Under the pieces are notes generated by a model. That model saw nothing but the letters and a program-made list of their open reading frames with translations. It made no database searches and was not told the origin of the DNA. The position numbers and the translations under genes are program-made. Below are positions 37,138 to 48,879 of a stretch of DNA of 64,000 nucleotides, in pieces. This DNA comes from Metridium senile (lineage: Eukaryota > Cnidaria > Anthozoa > Actiniaria > Metridiidae), in the NCBI GenBank assembly GCA_949775045.1, contig OX459104.1, positions 910,001 to 974,000 on the forward strand, written 5' to 3'. Within the stretch, counting starts at the first letter, position 1. Each line of letters begins with the position of its first letter.

Positions 37138-37365
37138 TAAGAGGATCCTGAAGGGTAAAACGGGAGCAGGGATTGGCCTTATTTTTGCCTGGGAAAATGT
37201 GACTGGATGCACTGGGGCTGGGATTTACAAATAAAAGAATAATAGAGAAAGGAATGGGATTGAAAACTTGAGCAAAACTGATGTGATTATGTGATTTTTG
37301 ACTGGGATTTGGTCCAAATATAAACTGGGGAATGGGATTCGGACCCCCCCTTCAGGACCCTCTTG
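37138..37365. mobile_element. MITE with AAGAGGATCCTGAAGGG ends
   Basis: Left end 37138-37155 and right end CCCTTCAGGACCCTCTT form the TIR. Part of a copy lies in reverse at 62335-62456, in the CREC gene's third intron. Confidence 0.6.
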
Positions 37366-38264
37366 TAACAGAGGTTACCTTGCACTTTTTTGTTGCAGAC
37401 AACTTTGCACAAGAGTTCATGCAGTTCTCGCATCGGAACTCAGCAACTTGCAAGGCTATGTTTTCAAGTATTGCGTGACATGTGTGACAAGTTTCGGAGA
37501 AAATTGCTGCTCTTTCACGATGCTTTCAAAAATAAACGAGCAATAGACAATGGGCCTTCTTAGTCAATTTATTTGTCCATTCTATACCACTCTCGATTAA
37601 CTATATACCGCGTTTTCTTGTAGGTCCGGAATGGATAAATACTGGATTAAAAATTCCCAGGATACAAAATCAACACATATCGTAGTGTATTATACACCGA
37701 CGCAGCCTACATTTTAGTTTTTTTTTTTACTCGCTAGTTTCTATTTATCATCTTGAAAGCTTAACTGAAACTTTTGCCAGGAACAAAGGCTTTAAGTGCC
37801 TGAAAAATGGAAGTAAACAAGTTTTTATCTTCATGCAGCTGGGAAAGATAAACTTTTTCCGGAAAATAAAGTTTACGTTATCGTTTCTAAATAAGTAGTT
37901 TTTCCAGAAATTAAAGTTCATGTTATCATTTCTAAATAAGTAGTTTTTCCAGAATATCGTTTATCTAAATAAATCGTTTTTACTTTTCAAAACTGTCACT
38001 CCTAAAAGTTACCATCAAAAAATGACAGTTGATATGAAGTTCACTGGCAAAATATCTTCCGTGAAGAGCAAATGATCGACACACTTCTCACAATAAACAA
38101 AACAGGCGGAATTTCCGCATTCAACGCAAGGAAAAGTGCATTTGTATCTGACACAAAACGACAATTCAATCAACTTAGATTTCCCAATTGCAAGGAAATG
38201 GACATGAACGTTCTAATTGATCAATTGTTCGAATCGAAAGAGCTGTTGTGCGAAGCATGAGGAA

Positions 38265-39010
38265 TTAATAAAAGCAGCAAGGTACTTCAATTAAGGAGAA
38301 TAAGAGGGCATTGCTAATTGATTAACCATTCGATTCAATTAACGATCTCTACATAGGGTGGTTGATTTCTTGGGGGAAATAGCATTATTTCTAATTGATT
38401 AAACGTTCGATTCAAATGATGTATTTTGAAGGCACTCAATTAGCGATCTCTATAGGGTGGTTGATTTCTTGGGGGAAATAGCATTAGTTCTAATTGATCA
38501 AACGTTCGATTCAAATGATGTATTTTGAAGGCACTCAATTAACGATATGTATAGGGTGGTTGATTTCTTGGGGGAAATAGCATTATTTCTAATTGATCAA
38601 ACCACCTCAAACGTTCGATTCAAACGATGTATTTTGAAGGCACTTAAATAACGATCTCTATAGGGTGGTTGATTTTTGGGGAAATAACATTCTTTATAAT
38701 TGATCAAACGTTCGATTCAAACGATGTATTTTTAAGGCACTTAAATAACGATCTCTATAGGGTGGTTGATTTCTTGGGGAAATAGCATTATTTCTAATTG
38801 ATCAAACGTTCGATTCAAACGATGTATTTTGAAGGCACTCAATTAACGATCTCTATAGGGTGGTTGATTTCTTGGGAAAGAGCATTATTTCTAATTGATC
38901 AAACGTTCGATTCAAACGATGTATTTTCAAGACAGTCAATTAGCGATCTCTATAGGGTGGTTGATTTTTGAGGAAATAGCATTATTTCTAATTGATCAAA
39001 CGTTCGATTA
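38265..39010. repeat. 98-bp tandem repeat, 7 copies
   Basis: ATAGGGTGGTTGATTTCTTG recurs at 97-99-bp steps (one 109-bp step). Each unit also carries TAATTGATCAAACGTTCGAT. Followed by looser relatives up to 39200. Confidence 0.9.
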
Positions 39011-39546
39011 GGGAGATTGTTTTTAAGCACGCAAAGGCAAGTTTCCTTTTAATTGATTCAAGTTGCTGAGGAGGGATATTTGTTTAATTGATGACATGCC
39101 GAACAACCGGACGAACAAATTGACATTCGAACATCTGATCAGTCATTCTTTTCAAAAGTTTTCATTTCTTCCTTAAACAAATTGACATTCGAACATCTGA
39201 TCAGTCATTCTTTTTATTTCTTCCTTTAATTATAATTATATTCGAAGCACTAACGAGCAATTCTAATAATAATATCACACGCGAAGTCACTCTTTTAACT
39301 TTGATTGCTCATTCTTTTTCAATTTGTATCTAATATTCAAAACTTTCCCCATTTATTCTCCTTACTTCCCCCAAATAAATACTTGATCATTTATTCTTTT
39401 CCCAGATTTTTTTGCATGAAATTCGAACATCGAATCTTCGATCAGTCAATTTAGTGTACATAAAATTCGATTGGATCAATCCTTCTTTCATCAATATCAG
39501 AATTTGTTTGCCTATATCATTAATCATTCAATGACTAATTCTCATC

Positions 39547-39747
39547 AATAGAAACTAGCGAGTACACTAGTATAGGCTGCGTCGGTGTTTGATATAAACG
39601 ATAGGTAATACAATGAAATTTGTAACACCGTAAAAAAATGTTAACTTTACTTTACAGACGTTTCGAGCTTTAGCCATTCATCGGAGCAGAGTTAATATAA
39701 GGACGGTTGGAGTAAAATAGACGAAGGGCTAAAGCTCGAAACGTCAG
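39547..39747. repeat. Single 95-bp unit with two opposed hairpin modules
   Basis: One unit (39547-39637), then a hairpin module on the minus sense (39654-39684) and another on the plus sense (39720-39747, GACGAAGGGCTAAAGCTCGA) 35 bp later. Confidence 0.7.
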
Positions 39748-39944
39748 TAAACTTAAGTCAGTATTTCCTTTTTTTTAGAGCTACAAATTTAATTTCAACT
39801 TAATTTTATGGGGTTGGGTTAGGTGTGTGAGCAATGGAGGGGACACTATGTCGTTTTGTTCTGTCACGTGTATATGAGTAATATTTATACGAATCTTTAA
39901 ATAAATAAATAAATGAATGAATTTTACTGCCTATATTCCAGGTG

Positions 39945-40276
39945 ATTTTGCGCGCGAACTTCAGGTTAGTATAAGCCAATCAGAAGCATTTCTGTCGCAT
40001 CGCCAACAGTTCCAAGATGGCGTCGTTCGAGAGGCTTGTTTCCAGTGTTAATCCTCGATAAATACATCCTTAACATAACTTTACATTAAAAAGTTATATG
40101 TTACTTATACAATTAAAGTTCACTGCTGCTCTATCAGGGATAAAAAAGAATAAAAACAAAACGCAAATGCAAAAATGTAACCGAAATTGTTTTTGTCTCG
40201 AGGCGCCATTTTGGAACTATTCGTCTTGACAAACAATCCTTTGCGCGCTTCGAAGCGAGATCACCTGATTCTCAAG
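39945..40276. mobile_element. ~330-bp MITE
   Basis: CAGGTGATTTTGCGCGCGAA at the left pairs with the right end near 40241-40270, and internally TTCCAAGATGGCG pairs with CGCCATTTTGGAA. The short ATG frame in it is therefore not a gene start. Confidence 0.65.
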
Positions 40277-40411
40277 CTAATAGTAGAAAAACAACGCACC
40301 ATCTAAACCGCCTCGCTATTACCGAGCAGCTCTAAACGAACCACACAACAACAATAACTAAAAACACATCAAAGACTTATTAAATATCAACATCCCTGCC
40401 GTTTACTACCA

Positions 40412-40482
40412 TGACGTCATTCACCACAACCATGACGTCATCCACTTGGACAATGACGTCATCCACTTCGACGATGACGTAA
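40412..40482. promoter_or_regulatory. Four CRE-type sites at exact 21-bp spacing
   Basis: TGACGTCA at 40412, 40433 and 40454 and TGACGTAA at 40475, in a 21-bp tandem repeat (unit close to ATGACGTCATCCACTTGGAC). Each full site is a perfect CREB/ATF palindrome. No gene was identified nearby, so function is open. Confidence 0.6.
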
Positions 40483-40941
40483 CACATAACTTGTAGTTGA
40501 AACAAACACTTGAGGTACAAGTTTTGTGAGAGAGTAACACTTATGCATTACTTCTTGAGTGCGAAAGACAGCTGAAACGTTTGAGAAGATTGTCGGCCAC
40601 TTATTCGCATACCTAAAATCGAACGTTTGATCAAATCGAATGTTTATCAAATCGAACGTATTTGGTTAAATTGAACGTTTGATCGATTGTGAACAGGTAG
40701 TTGTAAAAAGCGTCAGTGTTTCTTGTATCCTACATAGCTGCCGAGGATTTCTAGTTACGTATGCTATACGTTTGTGATGGAGTTTTATAATAATCAACAA
40801 AATCTCGAGTTTTTGAGTCACAAGGGTACACTTGAAAAAATGTATGAAAGAATTAATTAACTTTCTATCATTGGAAAGCCTCATCATCCGTAGGCGCTTT
40901 TTACGAGGAGCCTTTTATGATAGGGTATTTTAAATCGTGAA

Positions 40942-41161
40942 TACTCCAGTTATCTAGCACCGCTGTGCTATTTGACAAAAGGAGCATTTTATTAGGGTCT
41001 GCCTCAAACCAGGGTAAATTCAAATGTGTTTTCTATTGTTAAGCGTTACTATAAACGATTTTGTGAATATGTTTTTCTCGTTAGACATCAGGGCTATCCC
41101 TGTGCAAATGCGCCTTTTGTTTTAATAGTACAGCGGTGCCAGATAACGGGGAACTGGAGTA
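40942..41161. mobile_element. 220-bp MITE, same family as 33541-33984
   Basis: TACTCCAGTTATCTAGCACC at the left, complemented by GGTGCCAGATAACGGGGAAC and GGAGTA at the right. A solo end of the family is at 20165-20222. Confidence 0.7.
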
Positions 41162-41199
41162 TTGTCTTGATTGGGTCGTTTTACATTTTGCACGGAATG

Positions 41200-41270
41200 A
41201 AATGAAGTTATAGAAGTGAAACACATCGGACTAGCATACCGAAACCGTGGGTTCGATTCCCGCCAAGGGC
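41200..41270 (+). pseudogene. tRNA-like remnant
   Basis: B-box GGTTCGATTCC (41250-41260) within a good T-arm, preceded by an anticodon-like arm TCGGA-CTAGCAT-ACCGA (loop AGC). No acceptable D-arm or acceptor stem is visible, so it is more likely a SINE head or pseudogene than a working tRNA. Confidence 0.35.
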
Positions 41271-41639
41271 ATTGATATTTTTCTCTTCATTCTTTCTGAA
41301 ATGAAGTTATTTATATAAAATAAAGACTAACGCAAAAAATCGTTTGCGTTAGTCTTTATTTTAAATACGTTCTCAAAATCACTTTTACCGAAATTATATA
41401 TTTTTCATTTATTCGTTAGTGTAAATCGTGTAATTACGCTGTTTTGTAGTTCTTGTATACTTGACACTTCATACTTTAATAAACCATTATCATTGTTAAA
41501 ATATGTTTGTGAATGGGTAAATGGCTAGTTAGTAGAAGACTAGTCTGTATTAAGAAATTGTGAGTAAAAATTCTTGGAAATACATGCTTCAATCGGATAT
41601 CAGTACTCTTATACTTTTATCATTGTACTTTTTATATAT

Positions 41640-42360
41640 TTATTTGTATTTATTTTAGGGACCTACTGAAAATAGCCTTTGCGAGTAGGTTCCCTCAGTA
41701 AATATTATCATTATTATTACCAACCAACATTCTCATATTTCATGACGCACAATTATTCAGTACAAAACAAGCGGAGGCGAGAAATAAAATAAAATAAATA
41801 ATAACAAAGGCAAGCTTTTGCGAGGTAGATGGTTCTGACATCAACCTACATTGTAGTTTACGACGCTCACTGAGTACAAAATATACCAACGAGAGAAATT
41901 AAAATGCTTGTGGATAGGTAATTAAGAGGATCAGTTTGTTTGGGGAAATTGTGTTGCCACGTACATCAACCAACATTGTATTTCATGACGCACAATGAAT
42001 GCAAAACAAACGGAGGAGAGAAATTAACAAAAACATGTCCTCAAATGCATGTGGATAGGTAATAAAGAGGATCAGTTTGTATGGGGAAATTGTGTTTTTA
42101 AAAGGAAAGTTTTGTACAAAATTGATACAACGGACATCAACCTACATTTTATTTCATGACGCACATTGAGTGCAAAACATACCGAGGAGGGAAATTAACA
42201 AAACATGTCCTTCAATGCTTGTGGATGAGTAATTAAGTTTGTATCAGTTTGTATTGGGAATTTTTTGGGGAAGTAGATGGTTCGGTGATCAACCTACATA
42301 CTATTCCATGACGCACATTGAGTGCAAAACATACGGAGGAGGGAAATTAAATTTTTCAAA
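41640..42360. repeat. Retroelement-tail-like segment and ~165-bp tandem repeat
   Basis: 41655-41710 (GGGACCTACTGAAAATAGCC...GGTTCCCTCAGTAAAT then ATT repeats) looks like a LINE/SINE 3' end. It is followed by four or five units with CATGACGCACA and TGGATAGGTAATTAAGAGGA. Confidence 0.65.
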
Positions 42361-42899
42361 ACTACTGGATACATAATTCACCAAGTACCATATAATGAAC
42401 ATAACTTACCAAAACATACCCCACTGCAACCATGGTAATGATTCTATGACGTCAAAGTGGCGTCAGAGGAAATGTAGACGGAAGTTTCGGTGAAATTAGC
42501 AGAAGAGTTCAAAAGGAATAAACGATCAAAGGCCAACTGGTAAGAATGTTTGATCAAAGCTTCGAAAGGGAAATATGTAGACAGAATGAAAGAAAAAATA
42601 TTGACTGATGAAAGCTTCGAATACCGCATAATTATAGAAGAATGTTTGATCGAAAAAAATAAAAATCAAAAAAATACCCGAACACGCAAATTACTGCAAA
42701 ACGACTAAACCGAGGTCATAAGTATTAGAGTAATCTACTTGGCTGCAATATATTGTAAGTTCTAAGCTTATAAAAAGGGCTTTATTGGAAAATTAATATC
42801 TGTATCTGTGTATTTAGTCGGTACCAGTAATCAAATTGAAAGCATATGGAATTCCTGTGTTTAATAATGACGATAGAGACTGGAACAGCGCAACACCAT

Positions 42900-43220
42900 T
42901 TTGATTATTTTGGTCTTCCTGTGGAAAAATGGGACCCTGGACCCTCTGAACAAATAAAAATATATATATAATAAGATGAACAACAAGATGTTGAACACAA
43001 CTTTCTACCTAATTTGGTCTTCCTGTGGTAAAATGGGATTATGAACCATCTAAAATAATCGAAAACGAAAACAAAATGTTTAGACATCTAGCTATTTTGG
43101 TTTTTCTGTTGTTAAAGGGGGCTGAAACATCTGGACAAATAAAGAAAAATAATTGCAACGAACAAGATGTTTAGATCTATTTTGGTCTTTCTTTGAAGGG
43201 TCGAACCATCTGATCAAATA
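42900..43220. repeat. Degenerate ~100-bp tandem repeat
   Basis: ATTTTGGTCTTCCTGTGGAA recurs three or four times with weakening similarity. Confidence 0.6.
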
Positions 43221-43449
43221 ATGGTCCAGTGATGAGTCAATACAATGCATATTAAATAACATATAACAAATAGTAGGAAGAATATAAAATATTGAAATGA
43301 CAAGAAACGGGTTAATTTGTCACATTCTCTGTCATATTTGCTCAATAAAATAAACAAGGCAGTGCAAAGCTAAACATAATGAAGGACAAATACAATGTAG
43401 AAATATAGAAAGATGTTGGATCACATCAGCTTATGATGGTGTTTATTTT

Positions 43450-43981
43450 TATACACCTATTTCAATAATCGTTGTCGCAAACAAAACTACAGTCCACACT
43501 CTGAAGCCTGCAAAGGATGTCGGGATTTCTTCTTTTGTTATCGATATATTCATAGCATATTTTGGTTGTACGTGTTTATGTTATATGACCATAACAATCA
43601 AAGCTACAGTCCACACTCTGAAGCCTGCAAAGGATGTCGGGATTTCTTTTTTTGTTATCGATATATTCATAGCATATTTTGGTTGTACGTGTTTATGTTA
43701 TATGACCATAACAATCAAAGCTACAGTCCACACTCTGAAGCCTACAAAAGATGTCGGTATTTCTTCTCTTGTTATCGATTTATTCATAGCATATTTTAGT
43801 TGTACGTGTTTGTGTTATATGACCACAACAAGTTGTTATTGTGGTAGATATAAATAGAAATTTTTCTTTAAAAAACGTGCAATAAATCACAAATTAAGTC
43901 CCGATATAACCGACATCCTTTGCAGGCTTCAGAGTGTGGACCGTAGCTTTGATTGCGACAACGATTGTTGAAATAGGTGTA
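43450..43981. mobile_element. 532-bp MITE with its left end tandemly triplicated
   Basis: TATACACCTATTTCAATAAT at the left matches the right end for about 85 bp. Inside, a 117-bp unit beginning CTACAGTCCACACTCTGAAG occurs three times (43487, 43604, 43721). Related fragments at 4184-5045. Confidence 0.8.
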
Positions 43982-43991
43982 GATGAATTAC

Positions 43992-45240
43992 ATGTTCGTT
44001 GTATTGGCCTTGTAAGCAAGTTTAACGTAAGCAACATATTGATGCACTTACTAAGCTACATTAATTGTTGAAGATTGTCACAACAAAACAAATGAATGAA
44101 TGATTGAATGGATGAATGATTGAATGAATGGATGAATTACATGTGTATTGGCCTTGTAAGCAAGTTTAACGTAAGCAACATATTGATGCACTTACTAAGC
44201 TACATTAATTGTTGAAGATTGTCACAACAAAACAAATGAATGAATGATTGAATGGATGAATGATTGAATGAATGGATGAATTACATGTGTATTGGCCTTG
44301 TAAGCAAGTTTAACGTAAGCAACATATTGATGCACTTACTAAGCTACATTAATTGTTGAAGATTGTCACAACAAAACAAATGAATGAATGATTGAATGGA
44401 TGAATGATTGAATGAATGGATGAATTACATGTGTATTGGCCTTGTAAGCAAGTTTAACGTAAGCAACATATTGATGCACTTACTAAGCTACATTAATTGT
44501 TGAAGATTGTCACAACAAAACAAATGAATGAATGATTGAATGGATGAATGATTGAATGAATGGATGAATTACATGTGTATTGGCCTTGTAAGCAAGTTTA
44601 ACGTAAGCAACATATTGATGCACTTACTAAGCTACATTAATTGTTGAAGATTGTCACAACAAAACAAATGAATGAATGATTGAATGGATGAATGATTGAA
44701 TGAATGGATGAATTACATGTGTATTGGCCTTGTAAGCAAGTTTAACGTAAGCAACATATTGATGCACTTACTAAGCTACATTAATTGTTGAAGATTGTCA
44801 CAACAAAACAAATGAATGAATGATTGAATGGATGAATGATTGAATGAATGGATGAATTACATGTGTATTGGCCTTGTAAGCAAGTTTAACGTAAGCAACA
44901 TATTGATGCACTTACTAAGCTACATTAATTGTTGAAGATTGTCACAACAAAACAAATGAATGAATGATTGAATGGATGAATTACATGTTCGTTGTATTGG
45001 CCTTGTAAGCAAGTTTAACGTAAGCAACATATTGATGCACTTACTAAGCTACATTAATTGTTGAAGATTGTCACAACAAAACAAATGAATGAATGATTGA
45101 ATGGATGAATGATTGAATGAATGGATGAATTACATGTGTATTGGCCTTGTAAGCAAGTTTAACGTAAGCAACATATTGGTGCACTAACAAAACTATATTA
45201 ATTGTTGAAGATTGTCACAACAAAACAAAGCAACAGGGCT
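43992..45240. repeat. 144-bp satellite, ~8.6 nearly identical copies
   Basis: TGTATTGGCCTTGTAAGCAA recurs at exactly 144 bp. Units are almost identical across 1.2 kb, unlike the worn arrays elsewhere. Diverged outliers follow at 45415-45500 and 45545-45640. Each unit ends in GAATGAATGATTGAATGGAT. Confidence 0.95.
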
Positions 45241-45285
45241 AATGAATGATTGAAAGGATGAATGATTGAATGGATGAATTACATA

Positions 45286-45410
45286 TGGGGAGAATTACCC
45301 TTAGGAAATAGCAAAAACCTACAACGACTCCAAAACAGAGCGGCTCGTGTTATAATAAAGAGACTCAACAGATGAAGCTGAATGGGCCACCCTGCCTAAA
45401 TAAAGTTTAC
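45286..45410 (+). pseudogene. Non-LTR reverse transcriptase fragment
   Basis: 45286-45375 reads W-G-E-L-P-L-G-N, then L-Q-R-L-Q-N-R-A-A-R-V-I, then stop. L-Q-x-L-Q-N-R-A-A-R-V-I is the signature downstream of the RT core in CR1/L2/Jockey-type LINEs. It ends in AAATAAAGTTTACTTA, and is a 5'- and 3'-truncated relic inside satellite-flank sequence. Confidence 0.65.
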
Positions 45411-45679
45411 TTACTATGCGTTGTATTGGCCTTGTAAGTAAGCAACTTATTGGTGTACTAACAAAGCTACATTTAATTGTCGAAGACTGTAGAAATATTT
45501 CACAACAAGGCAAAGTAATAATGCTAATGAATGATTGAATGGATGAATTACATGTTCGTTATATTGGCCTTGTAAGCAGGTTTAACGTAAGCAACATATT
45601 GGTGCACTAACAAAACTATATTAATTGTTGGAGACTGTACAAATATGTCACAACAAGAAAAAGTAATGAATAAACATGC

Positions 45680-46140
45680 TAGAGAATGCGTTTATGAATG
45701 ATGGAATGATTGATGGATGGATGGATGGACGAATGATCGAATGAATGAATGAATGAATGAATGAATGAGTAAATAAATATATGAATGGGTCGGTAAATGA
45801 ATGAATGAATGAATGAATGAATGAATGAATGGATGAATGAATGAATGAATGAATAAATGAATAAATGAATGGATGGATGGATGAATGGATGAATGAATGG
45901 ATGAATGGATGAATGAATAAATGGATGAATGAATAAATGGATGAGTTATTGAATGAATGAATAACTGAGTTAATGAATGGATGGATGAATGAACGTACGT
46001 ACGAACGAACGACTAGATGAATGAATGAACGAATGCATGCAAGCATGAACGAACGAACGTGTGAATGAATAAATGAATGAATGAAAAATTAATTAATGAA
46101 TGGATGGATGGATGGATGAATTCATGATTAATTAGACGAA
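45680..46140. repeat. (GAAT)n/(GGAT)n microsatellite
   Basis: Long imperfect tetranucleotide tract. The minus-strand frames rich in I-H-S-F are by-products. Confidence 0.95.
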
Positions 46141-46596
46141 CGAATAAAGCAGTAACGAATGAAATCCATGAATGAATGAACCGAATAGGAAACGAATGAA
46201 ACAAAATAAGAATTAATGCACAAAAAAAAAAAAAACGAACTAAAACTTGATCTAACAACTTAATGACAAGTCAAAGAAATAAATTGGTTCGCATAAAGTT
46301 GATTGGAAAAAAACACCAATTAAAAGTATACTACGTGCAGACTGAGACTGAGACAAAGACGGAAGCGGCACATCAAGGAGTCCTAAACCAAAACATCCTT
46401 ACTTCTCCTCAATCAACATTGTTAAAAACTCTTTAGACAGTTAAACCTAGAGTTGTTTTTATCTTAAGTGATGTCTCAGATTGTGGTAGACAGACAATTT
46501 CAATCCTGCCGCGACTGATCACAGACGGTATAGATAGGTGATTGAGAGATACACTGAGTATACATTGAACCAACAGTTCATTATTCATCTATATAA

Positions 46597-47090
46597 AACT
46601 CATGAATAATTAATGAGAATTTGACAAAAGAAAGTATGCCCGGGACGAGAATAAAATCGTCTTGAATTGCATAAGTTTGAGCTTGAATTTTCTTCTCTTC
46701 TCTTTATTTTGGCCAGATTTACTCTTATCTTGATAATTTTAGTAAAATATGAAAGAACTAACGTTGGAATTTCACAAGTACTATACAATATTCGTGTCCA
46801 ATCTGTATGAGATAATCCAATAAAGATTCATCCTGAATTGCACAAGTTTCAACTTTAATTTTTTTGGCCAGATTTACTTTTATCTTGACAATTTAAGTAA
46901 AATATTAAAGAACTAACGTTGGAATTCCATAAGTAATATACAATATTCGCGTCCGAACTGTGAACGTGTGAGATTTGAAGGCCCAGGGGAAGATTAGCTT
47001 TTGCTAAACTGGTGCACTTTGTAAGTGTTTGTTCAACCTTCTTTAAATAAAGTTTATTATTATTATTATTATTATTAGATATATATACCA
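46597..47090. repeat. Dispersed AATTAATGAG family copies and a LINE-like 3' tail
   Basis: Two head-to-tail copies of the family at 46597-46935. 46979-47090 is a 3' tail (AAGATTAGCTTTTGCTAAAC, ACCTTCTTTAAATAAAGTTT, then (ATT)n) homologous to 50490-50570. Confidence 0.65.
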
Positions 47091-47129
47091 TACAGACCGA
47101 CCGATAATACTGTATATATATTACATATA

Positions 47130-47600
47130 GTTTTGTAAATAACTTTGTTATAAAATCGAAATAAAATAGTTGAAACTTTATCCAATATTTGTTTTAAAAT
47201 TTAAGTTCGGAAAGTCGGAAAAACGTAGTTTTGACACTTTATTAGCAGCTTTTCTAACAAGAAGGGAAAAAAAGCACATTAACAAAGTTTATGTAAATGA
47301 CATCGTTATAAAATCGACATAGTTGAAACTTTATCCAATATTTTTTTTTTAATTTAAGTTTGGAAAAACGTAGTTTTGACACTTTATTAGCAGCTTTACT
47401 TACAAGAAAAAAAAAACACATTAACAAAGTTTACATAAATGACATTGTAAGTTATAAAATTGACATATAAGCAGTTGAAATTGTATCCAATATTTATTTT
47501 AAATTTAAGTTTGGAAAAATGTACTTTTGACAATTTATTAGCAGCTTTATTTACAAGAAAAAAACCAACACATTAACAAAGCATGAATAACAAGTGTTGA
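47130..47600. repeat. ~130-bp tandem repeat, 3 copies
   Basis: GTTTTGACACTTTATTAGCA and GTTGAAACTTTATCCAATAT recur with poly-A interruptions. Confidence 0.75.
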
Positions 47601-47825
47601 AAACATTTTAGTGCGTTTACACCTTAAAGAACATCCATTAAAACTTGTGCACGTATTTGCAAATGAAAAAATCGGGACGAAATTAATGGAGAAATATTCT
47701 AAAATGAATGAAGAATTATTCTAAAATGTTTGGGTCTAAAAGTTTTGATGCTGTCTGGGTTATTTTGCCACCCGAAAATGGCGAAAAGGCATCAATTCAT
47801 CTCACGATAAATGTAACCTTTAAAT

Positions 47826-48110
47826 TTTTTACGGTGTTACAAATTTCATTATATTACCTATCATTTATATCAAACACCGACGCAGCCTATACTAGTTTAC
47901 TCGCTAGTTTCTATTTCTATTTTTTACGGTGTTACACATTTCATTATATTACCTATCATTTATATCAAACACCGACGCAGCCTATACTAGTTTACTCGCT
48001 AGTTTCTATTTCTATTTTTTTACGGTGTTACACATTTCATTATATTACCTATCATTTATATCAAACACCGACGCAGCCTATACTAGTTTACTCGCTAGTT
48101 TCCATTTAAC
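47826..48110. repeat. 95-bp tandem repeat in reverse orientation, 3 copies
   Basis: Reverse complement of the 23.5-kb array: TTTTACGGTGTTACAAATTT, ACACCGACGCAGCCTATACT. No hairpin module was seen at this copy. Confidence 0.85.
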
Positions 48111-48339
48111 ATGTTATATGTGTTATTGTAATGATTCATATTCTCGTGTAGTATGGTATACTAACCTGGTAGAATTCAGACTTCAGTTGAAGCCAAAGCA
48201 AAAAGTGGACAATCTTTTCGTTTTCTCAGAGGGAGCCTTCTTGAGAAAGTTTTTCAAATAACCTCATTGCGCCAGTACTTGTAACAATAGACTTTCCTTA
48301 GTTGCACTTGAAGCATAAGGTCTTCCTTACAATACCAAT

Positions 48340-48630
48340 TACAAACGTCTCGGCGTTGATCAAACGTTCGAACGGTTTTTCAAAGCCGATCAAATGTTCG
48401 AAAAACCTATTTAGTGCTGATTAGTCTTTAAACAATACTGAATAATAATCAGGGATGAAAGTCGGACAAATCTTTCGAAGTTCAAAAAGCCTTCTGAATG
48501 TAAACTTTACGTTTGTTCGAAAACCTTTACAGTGCCGATCAAACGTTCGCAACCCTTCTGATCAAATGTTCGAAATAAATTTGAGTGTAGATCAAACGTT
48601 CGGAAAGCCTTTCTAGCGTTAATTAAACGT
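48340..48630. repeat. Cluster of GATCAAACGTTCGAA words
   Basis: At least six variants within 290 bp at irregular intervals, so not a simple tandem array. The same word occurs in each 98-bp unit at 38.3-39.0 kb. Confidence 0.65.
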
Positions 48631-48879
48631 TCGAATTGTCCTGGAATTCTCCCTTGGAGACTTGGATGATTTTTTTCAACTGCCTACTACAATATCAATA
48701 GCGAGTAGAAATAAATTCACTGCCCATGCACATTGTGAATGTCATTACAAGAGCTATTAATATTAATGCCTTATTGTCTGTGGGTAAACTTTTAATAATT
48801 GAAACGAAAAAAGGATATTTTTGTAACTAATTCAAACACGATCTTGTTAATGTAACCCATACTCATTGGCCCTTACACA

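Noticed and set aside
37298..37546. 82-codon plus-strand frame
   Set aside because: Begins inside a MITE and shows no recognisable domain.
38265..39010. CRISPR-like regular array
   Set aside because: Whole 98-bp units are repeated with no unique spacers, and the context is eukaryotic.
40013..40060. Possible first exon at an AAGATGGCG start
   Set aside because: The ATG lies in the arm of an inverted-repeat MITE (39945-40276), has no GT donor in frame and stops after 14 codons.
41200..41270. Functional tRNA gene (Ala-like)
   Set aside because: T-arm and B-box are good but the D-arm and acceptor stem cannot be formed; kept only as a remnant.
45648..46258. I-H-S-F-rich frames here and at 10.4, 11.0, 16.0 and 58.6 kb
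   Set aside because: Tetranucleotide GAAT/GGAT repeats keep frames open by lacking stops in one phase. Not genes.
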